Part shown: in pieces, positions 53,590-62,616 of the stretch
How positions within the stretch are numbered: the stretch's first letter is position 1
Layout of the letters: the number at the start of each line of letters is the position of its first letter
Assembly (NCBI GenBank): GCA_033283325.1
Contig: JAWMQO010000001.1
Span: 1 to 64,000, forward strand
Length of the DNA stretch: 64,000 bases
DNA from: Mangrovimicrobium sp033283325
GTDB lineage: Bacteria; Pseudomonadota; Gammaproteobacteria; Pseudomonadales; Halieaceae
Reading direction: 5' to 3'
Program-made: the position numbers and the translations under genes
The notes under the pieces: generated by a model
Seen by the model: only the letters and a program-made list of their open reading frames with translations
Databases searched by the model: none
Told to the model about the DNA's origin: nothing

Positions 53590-54207
53590 ATGTTAGCCGA
53601 AAAACTCAAGCAGGCGCGCCTGCTGCCTGTGGTCACGGCGGTGGATGTGGATTCGACTCTTCTTCTTGCGCAGGCCCTGCAGCGTGGCGGCATGCGCGCT
53701 ATTGAAGTCACCCTGCGCACCAGCGCCGGGCTCGATGCCATCATTGCGGTCAAGCAGGCATGCCCGGAACTGTGGGTGGCAGCGGGCACGGTAACCAGCG
53801 CCGCCGAGTTGGAAAAACTGGCCAACCTCGGTATCGACCTCGCCCTGAGTCCCGGTGCGTCGCTGGAATTGCTCGACGCCGGGCGTGATCTTCCCCTGGA
53901 CTTTGTCCCCGGCGTGGCAACTCCTTCCGAGGTGATGGCAGCCCAGGTACGCGGTTACGAGGTCTGCAAGCTCTTCCCCGCCACGGTGGTGGGTGGCCTG
54001 GCCATGTTGAAAGCCCTCTCTGGCCCCTTTCCGGGTATGCGCTTCTGCCCCACGGGCGGGCTGACGCCTGACAACTTCCGCGACTTCCTCGGCCAATCCA
54101 ATGTCGTCTGCTGTGGCGGTTCCTGGATGGTCGCCCCGAACCTGGTGAAGGAAGCCCGCTGGGATGAGATCGAGCAGCTTTCAAAAGAGGCGATGGTCAC
54201 GCCCTGA
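53590..54207 (+). CDS. eda: KDPG aldolase
   Basis: The 205-residue class I aldolase has Glu39 in IEVTLRT and the Schiff-base Lys127 in CKLFPA, equivalent to Glu45 and Lys133 of E. coli Eda. It splits KDPG to pyruvate and glyceraldehyde-3-phosphate, completing both uronate branches. GAGGAG precedes the ATG at 53590; the longer open frame upstream is not used because it overlaps the CE12 gene. No operator of the TGCYAYCGGTRGCA type is seen in the 73-bp divergent gap. Confidence 0.93.
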   Translation: MLAEKLKQARLLPVVTAVDVDSTLLLAQALQRGGMRAIEVTLRTSAGLDAIIAVKQACPELWVAAGTVTSAAELEKLANLGIDLALSPGASLELLDAGRDLPLDFVPGVATPSEVMAAQVRGYEVCKLFPATVVGGLAMLKALSGPFPGMRFCPTGGLTPDNFRDFLGQSNVVCCGGSWMVAPNLVKEARWDEIEQLSKEAMVTP

Positions 54208-54352
54208 GGTCGCACCGTCGCGGCAAAACCTTACATTACTTTCGCGTCATCAATCTGACTGTAATTTGCATCTGCTTGCGTGCCAGTGGACAATACCCGC
54301 CGGCCGGGCACCGCGAACCGGCGACAATAAGCTTCAAGACAGGCGCTAGTTC

Positions 54353-56299
54353 ATGACGACGAAAACAGTTTTCGACGGCCGCACCGCCGGTCGTCTCCTC
54401 GGGGCAATCGGTTTGGCATTTACAGCCTGCGCATTCAGCGCAGGCACGGCGGCGAGTTCGGTGGGCGATCACCAGTTCGGCACCAAGTACTCCGACCTCG
54501 ACCAGGTCAACAAGGGCAACGTCACCCAACTCGAGGTGGCCTGGGAATTCCACAACGGCGACGATCCTACCGCCATCGACGGCATGGTGGCGCTGGAAGA
54601 CCGGCCCACCCTGATCGAAGGCAACCTGATCGTCTGCAGTATCCATCGCCGGGTTATCGCCCTGGATCCCGCCACCGGTGAACAGCGCTGGGAATTCGAT
54701 CCCAAGGACCCGATGACCGGCATGCGCAAGTGTCGCGGGGTGGGTAACTGGGTAGATGAGGAAGCGCCCGCGGGCGCCCAATGCAAATCGCGCCTGCTGC
54801 TTGGGACCACGGATTACCGCCTGATCGCCATCGACGCGCGCAACGGCAAGGTCTGCCCGGACTTCGGTGAAAACGGCATCGTGCAGATGCCGACCAGCAA
54901 GCCGGTACTCTGGGACGGCGAAGTCATCGCCAGCTCAAACCCCGCGGTAGTCAACGGCGTGGTCGTCGTCGGCTCTGCGGTGGCGGACAACCAGCGGGTC
55001 GACGCACCCAGCGGCCGGGTCCTGGCCTACGACGCCCGCAGCGGCGAGTACCGCTGGGAGTTCGACCCGGTGCCGCGCGATCCCAACGACCCCGCGATGG
55101 CCAGCTGGCCCAAGGGCACCAGGGACATCGGCCAGGCCAACGTCTGGAGCTCGATGGCTGTGGATAACGAACTCGACCTGGTCTACCTGCCCACCACCAG
55201 CGCCTCGGATGATTTCTGGGGCGGAAACCGCCCAGGCGACAACCACTACAGCACCTCGGTAGTCGCCCTGCGTGGATCCACCGGCGAGGTGGTCTGGCAC
55301 CAGCAGCTGGTACACCACAACGTCTGGGATTACGACATCCCGACCCGTCCGATGCTGATCGACTATCCCAAGGACGGCGAGATGGTCCCGGCCCTGGTAC
55401 AGAACACCAAGATGGGCATCGTCTTCGTCTTCGATCGCGCCACCGGTGAACCGCTGGTACCGATCGAGGAGCGCCCGGTGCCCCAGTCGCCCAAGGCGCC
55501 CGGGGAAGTGCTTTCGCCGACCCAGCCCTTCCCGGTAGGCATGCCGATAGTTGCCCGCCAGGGTTTCGACCCGGAGACCGCCGGCGGCATTACACCGATC
55601 GACGCCTACCTGTGTGGCAAGGAAGCTGAAAAATACGTCACCGGCCCGATCTATACGCCGATTACCGAGCAGGGCACCGTAATGATGCCCGCGGCGGGCG
55701 GCGGCCCCAACTGGGGTGGCGCCTCCTACGATCCCGACAGCAACGTCATGATCGTACCCAGCACCCACGTGCCGATGGTGGTCAAGCTGGTGCCGCGCGC
55801 CGAGGCCGCCAACGAGGAGACCAAGAAGGTCGAAGGCCGTGGCCCGATGCGTTTCGCCAACCCCGGTTCACCTTACGCGCTGGAAGTCCTGCCGCTGATG
55901 TCGCCCCTGGGTACGCCCTGCGCCGAGCCCCCCTGGGCTTCCCTGGTGGCGCTGGATATCGTGAAGAAGAAAATCCTCTGGGAAGTGCCACTGGGCAGCA
56001 TCAAGAAGCTCGCGCCCTTCCCCCTGGACATCCACCTCGGCACCCCGGGAGCCGGCGGTCCGCTGCTGACCGCGGGCGGGTTGGTGTTCATCGGCTTTAC
56101 CCTGGATGACACTTTCCGCGCCTTCGATGCCGACACCGGGGAAATCCTCTGGGAAGCCGACGTACCCGCGGCCGCGGTGTCCATGCCGGTGACCTACGAG
56201 GTCGACGGCGAGCAGTACATCGTGGTGGCCGCCGGTGGCCACAGCATGTACGGCTCAACCATGGGCGACGCGGTAGTGGCCTTCAAACTGAAGAAATAA
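54353..56299 (+). CDS. Periplasmic PQQ-dependent dehydrogenase (glucose/quinate dehydrogenase-like)
   Basis: This 648-residue exported quinoprotein has a signal peptide (ends about AGTAASS) and an eight-bladed propeller typical of PQQ dehydrogenases, for example VIALDPATGEQRWEFDP and VWHQQLVHHNVWDYDIPTRP. It lacks the N-terminal five-helix membrane domain of E. coli Gcd. It oxidises a sugar, polyol or cyclic alcohol in the periplasm and would pass electrons to a quinone or cytochrome. It lies 145 bp after eda on the same strand. The substrate is unknown; pectin-derived sugars are possible. Confidence 0.82.
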   Translation: MTTKTVFDGRTAGRLLGAIGLAFTACAFSAGTAASSVGDHQFGTKYSDLDQVNKGNVTQLEVAWEFHNGDDPTAIDGMVALEDRPTLIEGNLIVCSIHRRVIALDPATGEQRWEFDPKDPMTGMRKCRGVGNWVDEEAPAGAQCKSRLLLGTTDYRLIAIDARNGKVCPDFGENGIVQMPTSKPVLWDGEVIASSNPAVVNGVVVVGSAVADNQRVDAPSGRVLAYDARSGEYRWEFDPVPRDPNDPAMASWPKGTRDIGQANVWSSMAVDNELDLVYLPTTSASDDFWGGNRPGDNHYSTSVVALRGSTGEVVWHQQLVHHNVWDYDIPTRPMLIDYPKDGEMVPALVQNTKMGIVFVFDRATGEPLVPIEERPVPQSPKAPGEVLSPTQPFPVGMPIVARQGFDPETAGGITPIDAYLCGKEAEKYVTGPIYTPITEQGTVMMPAAGGGPNWGGASYDPDSNVMIVPSTHVPMVVKLVPRAEAANEETKKVEGRGPMRFANPGSPYALEVLPLMSPLGTPCAEPPWASLVALDIVKKKILWEVPLGSIKKLAPFPLDIHLGTPGAGGPLLTAGGLVFIGFTLDDTFRAFDADTGEILWEADVPAAAVSMPVTYEVDGEQYIVVAAGGHSMYGSTMGDAVVAFKLKK

Positions 56300-56326
56300 C
56301 CCCCCCATCTGGGGGAGTGTGGGAGT

Positions 56327-56563
56327 GTGGGAGCTCGCTCTGCGAGCGATGGCAAAGAGCTTCGCCCAACCACTGATCGCCCGGGGACCGGGCTCCCACA
56401 ACGCCTGTGGGAGCTCGCTCTGCGAGCGATGGCACAGAGCTTCGCCCAACCACTGATCGCCCGGGGACCGGGCTCCCACAACGCCTGTGGGAGCTCGCTC
56501 TGCGAGCGATAGCAAAGAGCTTCGCCCAACTACTGATCGCCCGGAGGACCGGGCTCCTACAGG
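56327..56563. repeat. Three tandem 80-bp structured repeats
   Basis: Copies start at 56327, 56407 and 56487 with an exact 80-bp period and only a few differences. Each unit begins GTGGGAGCTCGCTC and ends GGGCTCCCAC, so its ends pair, and it contains the internal hairpins TCGCTC-TGC-GAGCGA and GCCCGG-GGA-CCGGGC. This gives a cloverleaf-like fold per unit, as in REP/BIME elements. Copy 3 runs over the stop codon of the RND permease gene. Confidence 0.92.
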
Positions 56564-59500
56564 GAGGGCTCTCCCTGTGGGATTGTCTCTTTTGCCCGGC
56601 GCTCCGCTATATAGGTATAAACCACCGGCAGCACAAACAAGGTAAACAGCGTCCCGATCGTCATCCCCGACACAATCACCAGCCCGATGTGATTGCGACT
56701 GACCGCCCCCGGCCCCGAGGCGATGAGCAGCGGAATCACCGCCATCACGATCGCCGCCGTGGTCATCAGGATCGGCCGCAAGCGCACCGAGGCGGCCTCC
56801 ACGATCGCCTCGCTGAACTCCACCCCTTCCTCCTGCAGGCGCCGCGCGAAGTCCACCATCAGGATGCCGTGTTTGCTGATCAGCCCCACCAGGGTAATCA
56901 GCCCCACCTGGCTGAACAGGCTCAGGGTGGCGAAATCCAGGCAGAGGAAAAGCAGGGCGCCGCACAGCGACATGGGCACGGTCACCAGCACCACCAGCGG
57001 GTCGCGCAGGCTCTCGAACTGCGCCACCAGGAAGAGGTAGATGGTCAGCAGGGAGAGCAGGAAGGCCAGCATCAGGGTGTTGCCGGATTGCAGGAAGGTT
57101 CGCGCCTTGCCGCCGTAGTCGGTGCTGTAGCCCTGGGGCAGTAATTCACGCGTGGTTTCCTCGAGGTAGTCCAGGGCCTGCTGCATGGAAACCCCCGGGG
57201 TCATCACCATCGACAGGGTCGCTGCGTTGAGGCCGTTGAACTGGGTGCGCTGGGAGGGCTTGCCAATGAGCCGGGTCTCCACCAGCGCGCCGAGGGGGAT
57301 CAGTTCGCCGCTGGCCGTGCGCAGGTAGTACTGCTCCAGCCAGCTGCGGTCGTAGCGCTGGTCAGCGCCGGCCTGCGGTATCACGTCATAGCTCTCGCCC
57401 TGGTAGCTGAAGCGATTGATGTAACCTTCGCCCAGCAGGACCGACAGGGTGGTCGCGATCTGCTCCATGCTGATGCCCAGCTCGCCGGCCTTGTCGCGGT
57501 CGATTCGCACATCCACCTGGGGGCTGTCGTATTTCAGGTCGCTCGCGGCGAAGGCGAAATTGCCGCTGGCGCGGATTTCCCGCAGCACCCGGTCGCTGAC
57601 CTCGCCGAGATGGGGGAACTCGTCAGTGGTCTGGATCGCCAGCTGGATCGGCAGTGCGGCGGCGCCGCCGGCGGGGGAGATATCGATGATGAAGGCGTTG
57701 GCTTCCAGGCCCGGGATGGTATTGAGCTGCTGCTGGACGCCTGGCAGCAACTCGATGTTGGAGACCTCGCGCTCGTCCCAGGGTTTCATTTCCGCGATTG
57801 CGATGGAGGCACCGTTGGGCATCATGCCCTCCAGACGCAGCGATCCCTGTACACCGGGCAGGGACTTGATCACGCCCTCGAGCTGTTGCGCCTGCTCGCT
57901 GGTGTAATCCTCATTGAGGTGGCGGGGTGTGGAGAAGGCCATGTGCAGGTAGCCGGTATCCTCCGCCGGCACCACTTCCTGCTCCGACAGCAGGAACAGG
58001 GCGGGAATACTGGCGATCACGACAGCGGCCACCAGCAGCCACACCGGCCGGTACTGCAGGGCGTTGCGCAGCGTGCCGGCATAGGCCAGGCGCAGGCGGT
58101 CGAAGCGTTCGTCCAGCCAGTGGGCGATGCCGGTTTCCTGCTGGCGGGCGAGGATACGGGAGCACAACATGGGCGAGAGGGTGAGGGCGACCACACCGGA
58201 GATGACCACCGAACCGGCGAGCGTAAAGACGAACTCGGCGATCAGTTGCCCGCTCAGTCCCTGCATGAAACCGATGGGCAGGAACACGGCGACCAGGGTC
58301 AGGCTCATGGCGATCACCGGGGCCAGCACTTCCCTGGTGCCCGTGACCGCCGCCTCCATCGGGCTCATGCCGTGCTCGATGTAGCGGTGGATGTTCTCCA
58401 CCACCACGATGGTGTCGTCCACCACCAGGCCGATGGCGATCACCAGCGCCAGCAGGGTGAACAGGTTCAGCGAGTAGCCGAGGGTCCACATCACCAGGAA
58501 GGTGCCCACCAGCGAGAGCGGTATGCTGATCAGCATGATCAGGATGGAACGCGGGTTACCGAAAAAGAGCAGGGTGATCAGCGCGACGATGGCCAGGGCC
58601 TCGAACAGCGTGCTGGTGAGTTCGCCCAGGGCCTGTGCCACGAACTGGCCGATATCGAAGAACACCTCGGCCTCGACGTTGGAGGGCAGCTTGTCCTGCA
58701 TGTTCGCCACCGCGGCACGCACCTCGCGACTCAGGGAGAGGGGGTTGGAGTCCGGGGTCATGGCGATGCCGGTGAGCAGCCCCGGCTCGTTGTTGAAGAA
58801 TCCTTTCTTGCGCTGCGGTTCCGATGCCAGTTCCACCGTCGCCACATCGCGGATTCGCACCACCGCGCCGGCGTGCTCGCGGATGACGATATTGGCGAAA
58901 CCCTCCGCGGTACTGATATCGGTTTCCGCGCGCACCGGCTGCACGGTATAGGTGTCGCGGATCTCGCCCGCTTCGCTGGTGAAACTGTTCTGTTCCACCG
59001 CCAGGCGCAGATCGCCGGCGGTGACGCCTACCGCCGCCATGCGCACCGGGTCGAGCCAGAGACGCATGGCGAAGGGGCGTTCGCCGATGACCGTGAGGTT
59101 GGCCGCGCCTTCCACCGTGAGCAGGACCGGGCGCATCACACGGTAAAAGAACTCGGTCAGCTGCTCCGGCGACATGCTGTCGTCCTTTGCCTTGACACGA
59201 ACCCAGATCGGCGGCGTGTCGCCCGAGAACTTGGTGACCACCGGCTCCAGTGCGTTCTCCGGCAATTCCCCGCGCACCGAGGCCACCTTGCCGATCACGT
59301 CGGTGAGTACCCGGTCCGGGTCTTCCCCTTTGGTGAGGTAGATGGTGATGCTGGAGGCACCGTCAGTGGTGTTCGAGGTGTAGTAGTCGATACCCTCCGC
59401 GCCGACGATCGCCCGTTGCAGTGGGCCGGTGACAAAACCCTGCACCACGTCGGCGGGCGCCCCCGGGTAGGCCGTGTGGACACTCACCTGGGCGGTATCC

Positions 59501-59619
59501 ACCTCGGGGTAGGGGCGCAGGTCCAGGTAGCTGAAGGCGACGATGCCAAACAGCAGGATCAGCGAATTCAGTACCCAGGCGAGCAGCGGGCGCTGGATAA
59601 AAAGGTCCGTGAAGCGCAT
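56557..59619 (-). CDS. RND efflux permease (AcrB/MexB-like)
   Basis: The 1020-residue inner-membrane transporter has 12 hydrophobic segments, two large periplasmic loops, and the proton-relay Asp-Asp pair in IGLVVDDTIVVVENI (TM4). The start MRFTDLFIQRPLLAWVLN is typical. It pumps drugs or metabolites with the adaptor encoded immediately upstream; no outer-membrane channel gene is nearby. The ATG at 59619 overlaps the adaptor stop by one base (TGATG); the longer frame upstream is not coding. The stop lies inside a tandem repeat. Confidence 0.9.
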   Translation of the reverse strand: MRFTDLFIQRPLLAWVLNSLILLFGIVAFSYLDLRPYPEVDTAQVSVHTAYPGAPADVVQGFVTGPLQRAIVGAEGIDYYTSNTTDGASSITIYLTKGEDPDRVLTDVIGKVASVRGELPENALEPVVTKFSGDTPPIWVRVKAKDDSMSPEQLTEFFYRVMRPVLLTVEGAANLTVIGERPFAMRLWLDPVRMAAVGVTAGDLRLAVEQNSFTSEAGEIRDTYTVQPVRAETDISTAEGFANIVIREHAGAVVRIRDVATVELASEPQRKKGFFNNEPGLLTGIAMTPDSNPLSLSREVRAAVANMQDKLPSNVEAEVFFDIGQFVAQALGELTSTLFEALAIVALITLLFFGNPRSILIMLISIPLSLVGTFLVMWTLGYSLNLFTLLALVIAIGLVVDDTIVVVENIHRYIEHGMSPMEAAVTGTREVLAPVIAMSLTLVAVFLPIGFMQGLSGQLIAEFVFTLAGSVVISGVVALTLSPMLCSRILARQQETGIAHWLDERFDRLRLAYAGTLRNALQYRPVWLLVAAVVIASIPALFLLSEQEVVPAEDTGYLHMAFSTPRHLNEDYTSEQAQQLEGVIKSLPGVQGSLRLEGMMPNGASIAIAEMKPWDEREVSNIELLPGVQQQLNTIPGLEANAFIIDISPAGGAAALPIQLAIQTTDEFPHLGEVSDRVLREIRASGNFAFAASDLKYDSPQVDVRIDRDKAGELGISMEQIATTLSVLLGEGYINRFSYQGESYDVIPQAGADQRYDRSWLEQYYLRTASGELIPLGALVETRLIGKPSQRTQFNGLNAATLSMVMTPGVSMQQALDYLEETTRELLPQGYSTDYGGKARTFLQSGNTLMLAFLLSLLTIYLFLVAQFESLRDPLVVLVTVPMSLCGALLFLCLDFATLSLFSQVGLITLVGLISKHGILMVDFARRLQEEGVEFSEAIVEAASVRLRPILMTTAAIVMAVIPLLIASGPGAVSRNHIGLVIVSGMTIGTLFTLFVLPVVYTYIAERRAKETIPQGEPSL

Positions 59620-60743
59620 CAGGGTTGTTCCTGTTCGTCCGCCGCCACCGTGGACTCCCCGAGGACTTCCGGGTTGACGATGGTGACCGGGGAACCTTCC
59701 AGCAGGCGGTTCTGGGTATCCAGGGCCAGTGCCGCCCCGGCGGGGATGCCGTCTACCGCTATCCTGTCGCCGCGCACTTCGCCGCTGCTCACGGCGCGCC
59801 GGCGCGCCCGCCACTGCCCGGCCTGGTCCGGGTCGTGCTCCAGCAGGTAGACGGTTTCACCGTAGAGCGAGAAAGCGACGGCCTGGCGGGGCACGGTGAC
59901 GAGGTCCCGCGATTCGTCGAGGATGACGGAGATCGAGGCAAACATGCCGGGTAGCAGCTTGTGCCCGGGATTGTCGACGAGGGCACGCGCGAGCACATTG
60001 CGGGTCGTCGTTTCCACCCGCACATCGACGAAGCGCAGCTCGCCCCAGAAGCTTTTTGCAGCGTGGGTCGGAACCCGGAATTCTACCCGCTGCCCCGGGT
60101 GCAGGCGCTCGAGTTCTTTTTCCGGCAGGCTGAAATCCAGGTAGAGGGTGTCCAGGGCCTGCAGGGTAACGATTTCGTCACCCTGCTCCAGGTACTGGCC
60201 TTTACTGAGGTTGTGAATGCCGACAGTGCCGGAGAAGGGCGCGCGAATGGTTTTCCGGTCGATGATACCCTCGGTTTCCTCCACCAGGGCCTCGGCGCTT
60301 TGCAACTCGGTACGACTCTCCTCGAACTGCTCCTCGGAGAGCAGCGAGCGTTCAAACAGGGCGCTGTCGCGCTTGAAATTGGAGCGGGCCCTTTCCAGGC
60401 GCACGCGGGCGCTCTTCAGCGTGGCGCGTTCCACGGTGTCGTCCAGTTGCACCAGCAGGTCTCCCGCTTCGACCCTGTCGCGGGAGCCGACCTCGATATG
60501 CTTGATCACCGCGCTCACCTCGCTGCGGATTTCGATGCCGTGGCGGGCGCGCAGGGAGCCGATGGCCGGCAGTCGCTGGTCCCATGTTTCGCTGCGGGAT
60601 ACCGTGGCGCGCAGGGGGATGGCGGGGTTGCCGTGGGTCGCGAGGTAGTCGCGAATCATCGCCTGTTTGTACAGCTTGAAGCCGATGGCGCCACCGAATA
60701 CCACGGTGAGCAGAAGTGCAGCCAGGAAGAAGCGTTTTTTCAT
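59619..60743 (-). CDS. RND efflux periplasmic adaptor (HlyD/MFP family)
   Basis: The 374-residue membrane-fusion protein has an N-terminal anchor helix (RFFLAALLLTVVFGGAIGF), a lipoyl/barrel-sandwich domain split by an alpha-helical hairpin (about 70-175, rich in Glu, Arg and Leu), then beta-barrel and membrane-proximal domains. It links the RND permease to an outer-membrane channel. It is first in the two-gene run and overlaps the permease gene by one base. Confidence 0.9.
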   Translation of the reverse strand: MKKRFFLAALLLTVVFGGAIGFKLYKQAMIRDYLATHGNPAIPLRATVSRSETWDQRLPAIGSLRARHGIEIRSEVSAVIKHIEVGSRDRVEAGDLLVQLDDTVERATLKSARVRLERARSNFKRDSALFERSLLSEEQFEESRTELQSAEALVEETEGIIDRKTIRAPFSGTVGIHNLSKGQYLEQGDEIVTLQALDTLYLDFSLPEKELERLHPGQRVEFRVPTHAAKSFWGELRFVDVRVETTTRNVLARALVDNPGHKLLPGMFASISVILDESRDLVTVPRQAVAFSLYGETVYLLEHDPDQAGQWRARRRAVSSGEVRGDRIAVDGIPAGAALALDTQNRLLEGSPVTIVNPEVLGESTVAADEQEQP

Positions 60744-60919
60744 TGTCAGCGCTTGGGTCTCGGAGTGCTCTGGAATTACCAGGTACCGCGGGGGGATCAG
60801 CCGGACGTCCTTTCCCGCGCATGAATGGAAAGCAGAGTTTTATTCAACAGGGGGGCTATGCTACCGCAAAAAACGTGTAGCGGCGGTGAAGTTTAACGAT
60901 TTGTAACCCGCCTCGGGAG

Positions 60920-61135
60920 TTAACTCCCGAGGGATTTATCGATATTGTCGAACAGCGTGTTGAGGTCCTCGACACCGGATAGGGAAGCGTGCTCCCGTAC
61001 GCTTTTCACCAGTTTGTGCAGGTGGCGTTCGGTTTCCGGGTCGAGTTGCCCCAGCGCCTTCATGCGCCGGGTGAGCACACCTACCATCATCAGGGAGAGC
61101 ATGGCGATATGGTCTGTCTGGTCCTGGGGTTGCAT
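60920..61135 (-). CDS. Small helical protein of unknown function
   Basis: The 71-residue cytoplasmic protein is predicted all-helical (IAMLSLMMVGVLTRRMKAL, then ETERHLHKLVKSVREH). There is no signal or Cys. AAGGAG lies six bases before the ATG, which supports it as real. It is divergent from the TerB-like gene and is not recognised. Confidence 0.55.
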   Translation of the reverse strand: MQPQDQTDHIAMLSLMMVGVLTRRMKALGQLDPETERHLHKLVKSVREHASLSGVEDLNTLFDNIDKSLGS

Positions 61136-61317
61136 AGCTGACTCCTTCGGTGATTGCCGAGTGGGGATTATGTTATGTCGCTGCCAGCGCGGCGCCGGGT
61201 GGCGTGCCCGACGGTTTTTTCCAGCCTAGCACAGTAAGCCGGAAGTGGTTGCCGGAGGCGATGACAACATACAGCCAGGTTTCCTATACTGTGGCCTGTT
61301 CCCAAGGGTGGGCGACT

Positions 61318-61824
61318 ATGAACAAGAGCAATTACGGGCTGGTGCTGGAAGGGGAGCGCATTGTCGTCACCCGTGCACCCAGGGCCACCTTCTTCGACCC
61401 GCGCTACCTGGTGGCGGCCCTGCTCGAATATGTCGCGCTTGGGGACGGCCAGGTTTGCGAACTGGAAAGCGCGAAGATGGTCGACCTGGTGGCCGCACAC
61501 TTCGGGTTGCCCGAGGCCCAGGCGGAGAAGCGCCTGGTGCAGGCACTCAATCTCTACGCCCGCAGTCTCGACCTGGCGACGGTAGCCGAAGTGCTGAGGG
61601 AAATCCTCGACAGCCGCGAGCGCCACGAACTCCTTCTCATGCTGCTGGAAGTGATCGCCGCGGACGGTCGCCAGGGCGCGGATGAACTCGAGGCGCTGGA
61701 TGTCGTCGCCACACTCCTTGAAATCAGCGACGAGGAGCGCCACGCCGCCTTCGACGCCTACTTTTCCCGCGATGCCAGTCCCACTGGCCGGCGGATTCAC
61801 CTGTGGCGAAAAAGTACGCTATAG
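61318..61824 (+). CDS. TerB-like helical protein
   Basis: The 168-residue protein has an N-terminal beta segment (LVLEGERIVVTRAP) and a helical bundle with TerB/DjlA-like features, including VCELESAKMVDLVAAHF and LLLMLLEVIAADGRQGADELEAL, where the acidic D/E pairs could bind metal. TerB-like proteins act in stress responses and phosphorylation-linked complexes. The ATG at 61318 starts the conserved region. It lies 37 bp before the FHA gene and is probably co-transcribed. Confidence 0.6.
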   Translation: MNKSNYGLVLEGERIVVTRAPRATFFDPRYLVAALLEYVALGDGQVCELESAKMVDLVAAHFGLPEAQAEKRLVQALNLYARSLDLATVAEVLREILDSRERHELLLMLLEVIAADGRQGADELEALDVVATLLEISDEERHAAFDAYFSRDASPTGRRIHLWRKSTL

Positions 61825-61861
61825 TTGGCCGGAATTTCCTGTTAACAGCAGACACGAGTAT

Positions 61862-62593
61862 ATGGACCCGGATGCCAAGACAAGCAAATCGTTCCTGAAT
61901 GAATTGCGCAGGCGCAAGGTCATACGCACCTGCCTGCTTTATGTCCTGCTTTGCTGGGGCGCCTTACAGGTCTTCGATATCGTCGCGCCGGCGCTGGGTT
62001 ATGATGCCGATCTGGTGTCCCGCTATTTCCTTTACGCCGCGGTGCTGGGTTTTCCCATCACTTTCGCGCTGGCCTGGTTTTTCCAGATTTCCTCCCGCGG
62101 GATCGAGCGGACCCGCTCCTTCGAGGAGCGCCGCATCCTCAATAACGTCCCGCCCATCAACGACCGTCGCAGTCACGGCGTGTCCGGTTTCCTCAAGCGC
62201 GGGGGTGACGGCGAGCCTGAGCACCAGTGGATCATCTCCGCGGAGACCGGCCCGCTCAATGGCCTGAGTTACCCGGTGGTGGACGCCATAGTGCTGGGCC
62301 GGGCACTGGAATGTGACCTCGCCATCGTCACGCCCCACGTATCGCGCCAGCACGCGCGCCTGGAGGTCGACGACGGGCGGCTCTTCATCGAGGACCTCGG
62401 CTCCTCAAACGGTACGGTAGTCAACGGCAAGCGCGCGGTTTCCCGCCAGCAATTGCGCCACGACGATGAAATCCGCCTGCACGATATTATCTTCAGGGTG
62501 ACTGAGCGCATGTCGCGCCCCAGCAGCGAGCGCCAGGCTACAGACCAGACAACCTTCATTCATGCGTCGGAATTGGAACGCGGCGGCGGTTAA
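61862..62593 (+). CDS. Membrane protein with FHA domain
   Basis: The 243-residue protein has an N-terminal basic start and two hydrophobic helices (about 22-42 and 55-75) that match the N-terminal module of the protein at 447. A C-terminal FHA domain (about 140-215) has GRALECD, PHVSRQHARLEV and LGSSNGTVVNG, which bind phosphothreonine. It would recruit phosphorylated partners of the kinase at 63632 to the membrane. The FHA residues Arg, Ser and Asn are intact. It is convergent with the phosphatase gene. Confidence 0.82.
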   Translation: MDPDAKTSKSFLNELRRRKVIRTCLLYVLLCWGALQVFDIVAPALGYDADLVSRYFLYAAVLGFPITFALAWFFQISSRGIERTRSFEERRILNNVPPINDRRSHGVSGFLKRGGDGEPEHQWIISAETGPLNGLSYPVVDAIVLGRALECDLAIVTPHVSRQHARLEVDDGRLFIEDLGSSNGTVVNGKRAVSRQQLRHDDEIRLHDIIFRVTERMSRPSSERQATDQTTFIHASELERGGG

Positions 62594-62616
62594 AGCCGGG
62601 TAAGCCGCCGCCCGGT

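Noticed and set aside
56327..56563. Direct repeats considered as a CRISPR array
   Set aside because: The 80-bp units abut one another with no unique spacers, and no cas genes are nearby.
57610..59850. A 746-codon plus-strand open frame
   Set aside because: It is antisense to the RND permease. Its product is dominated by His, Gln, Gly and Arg and has no domain.
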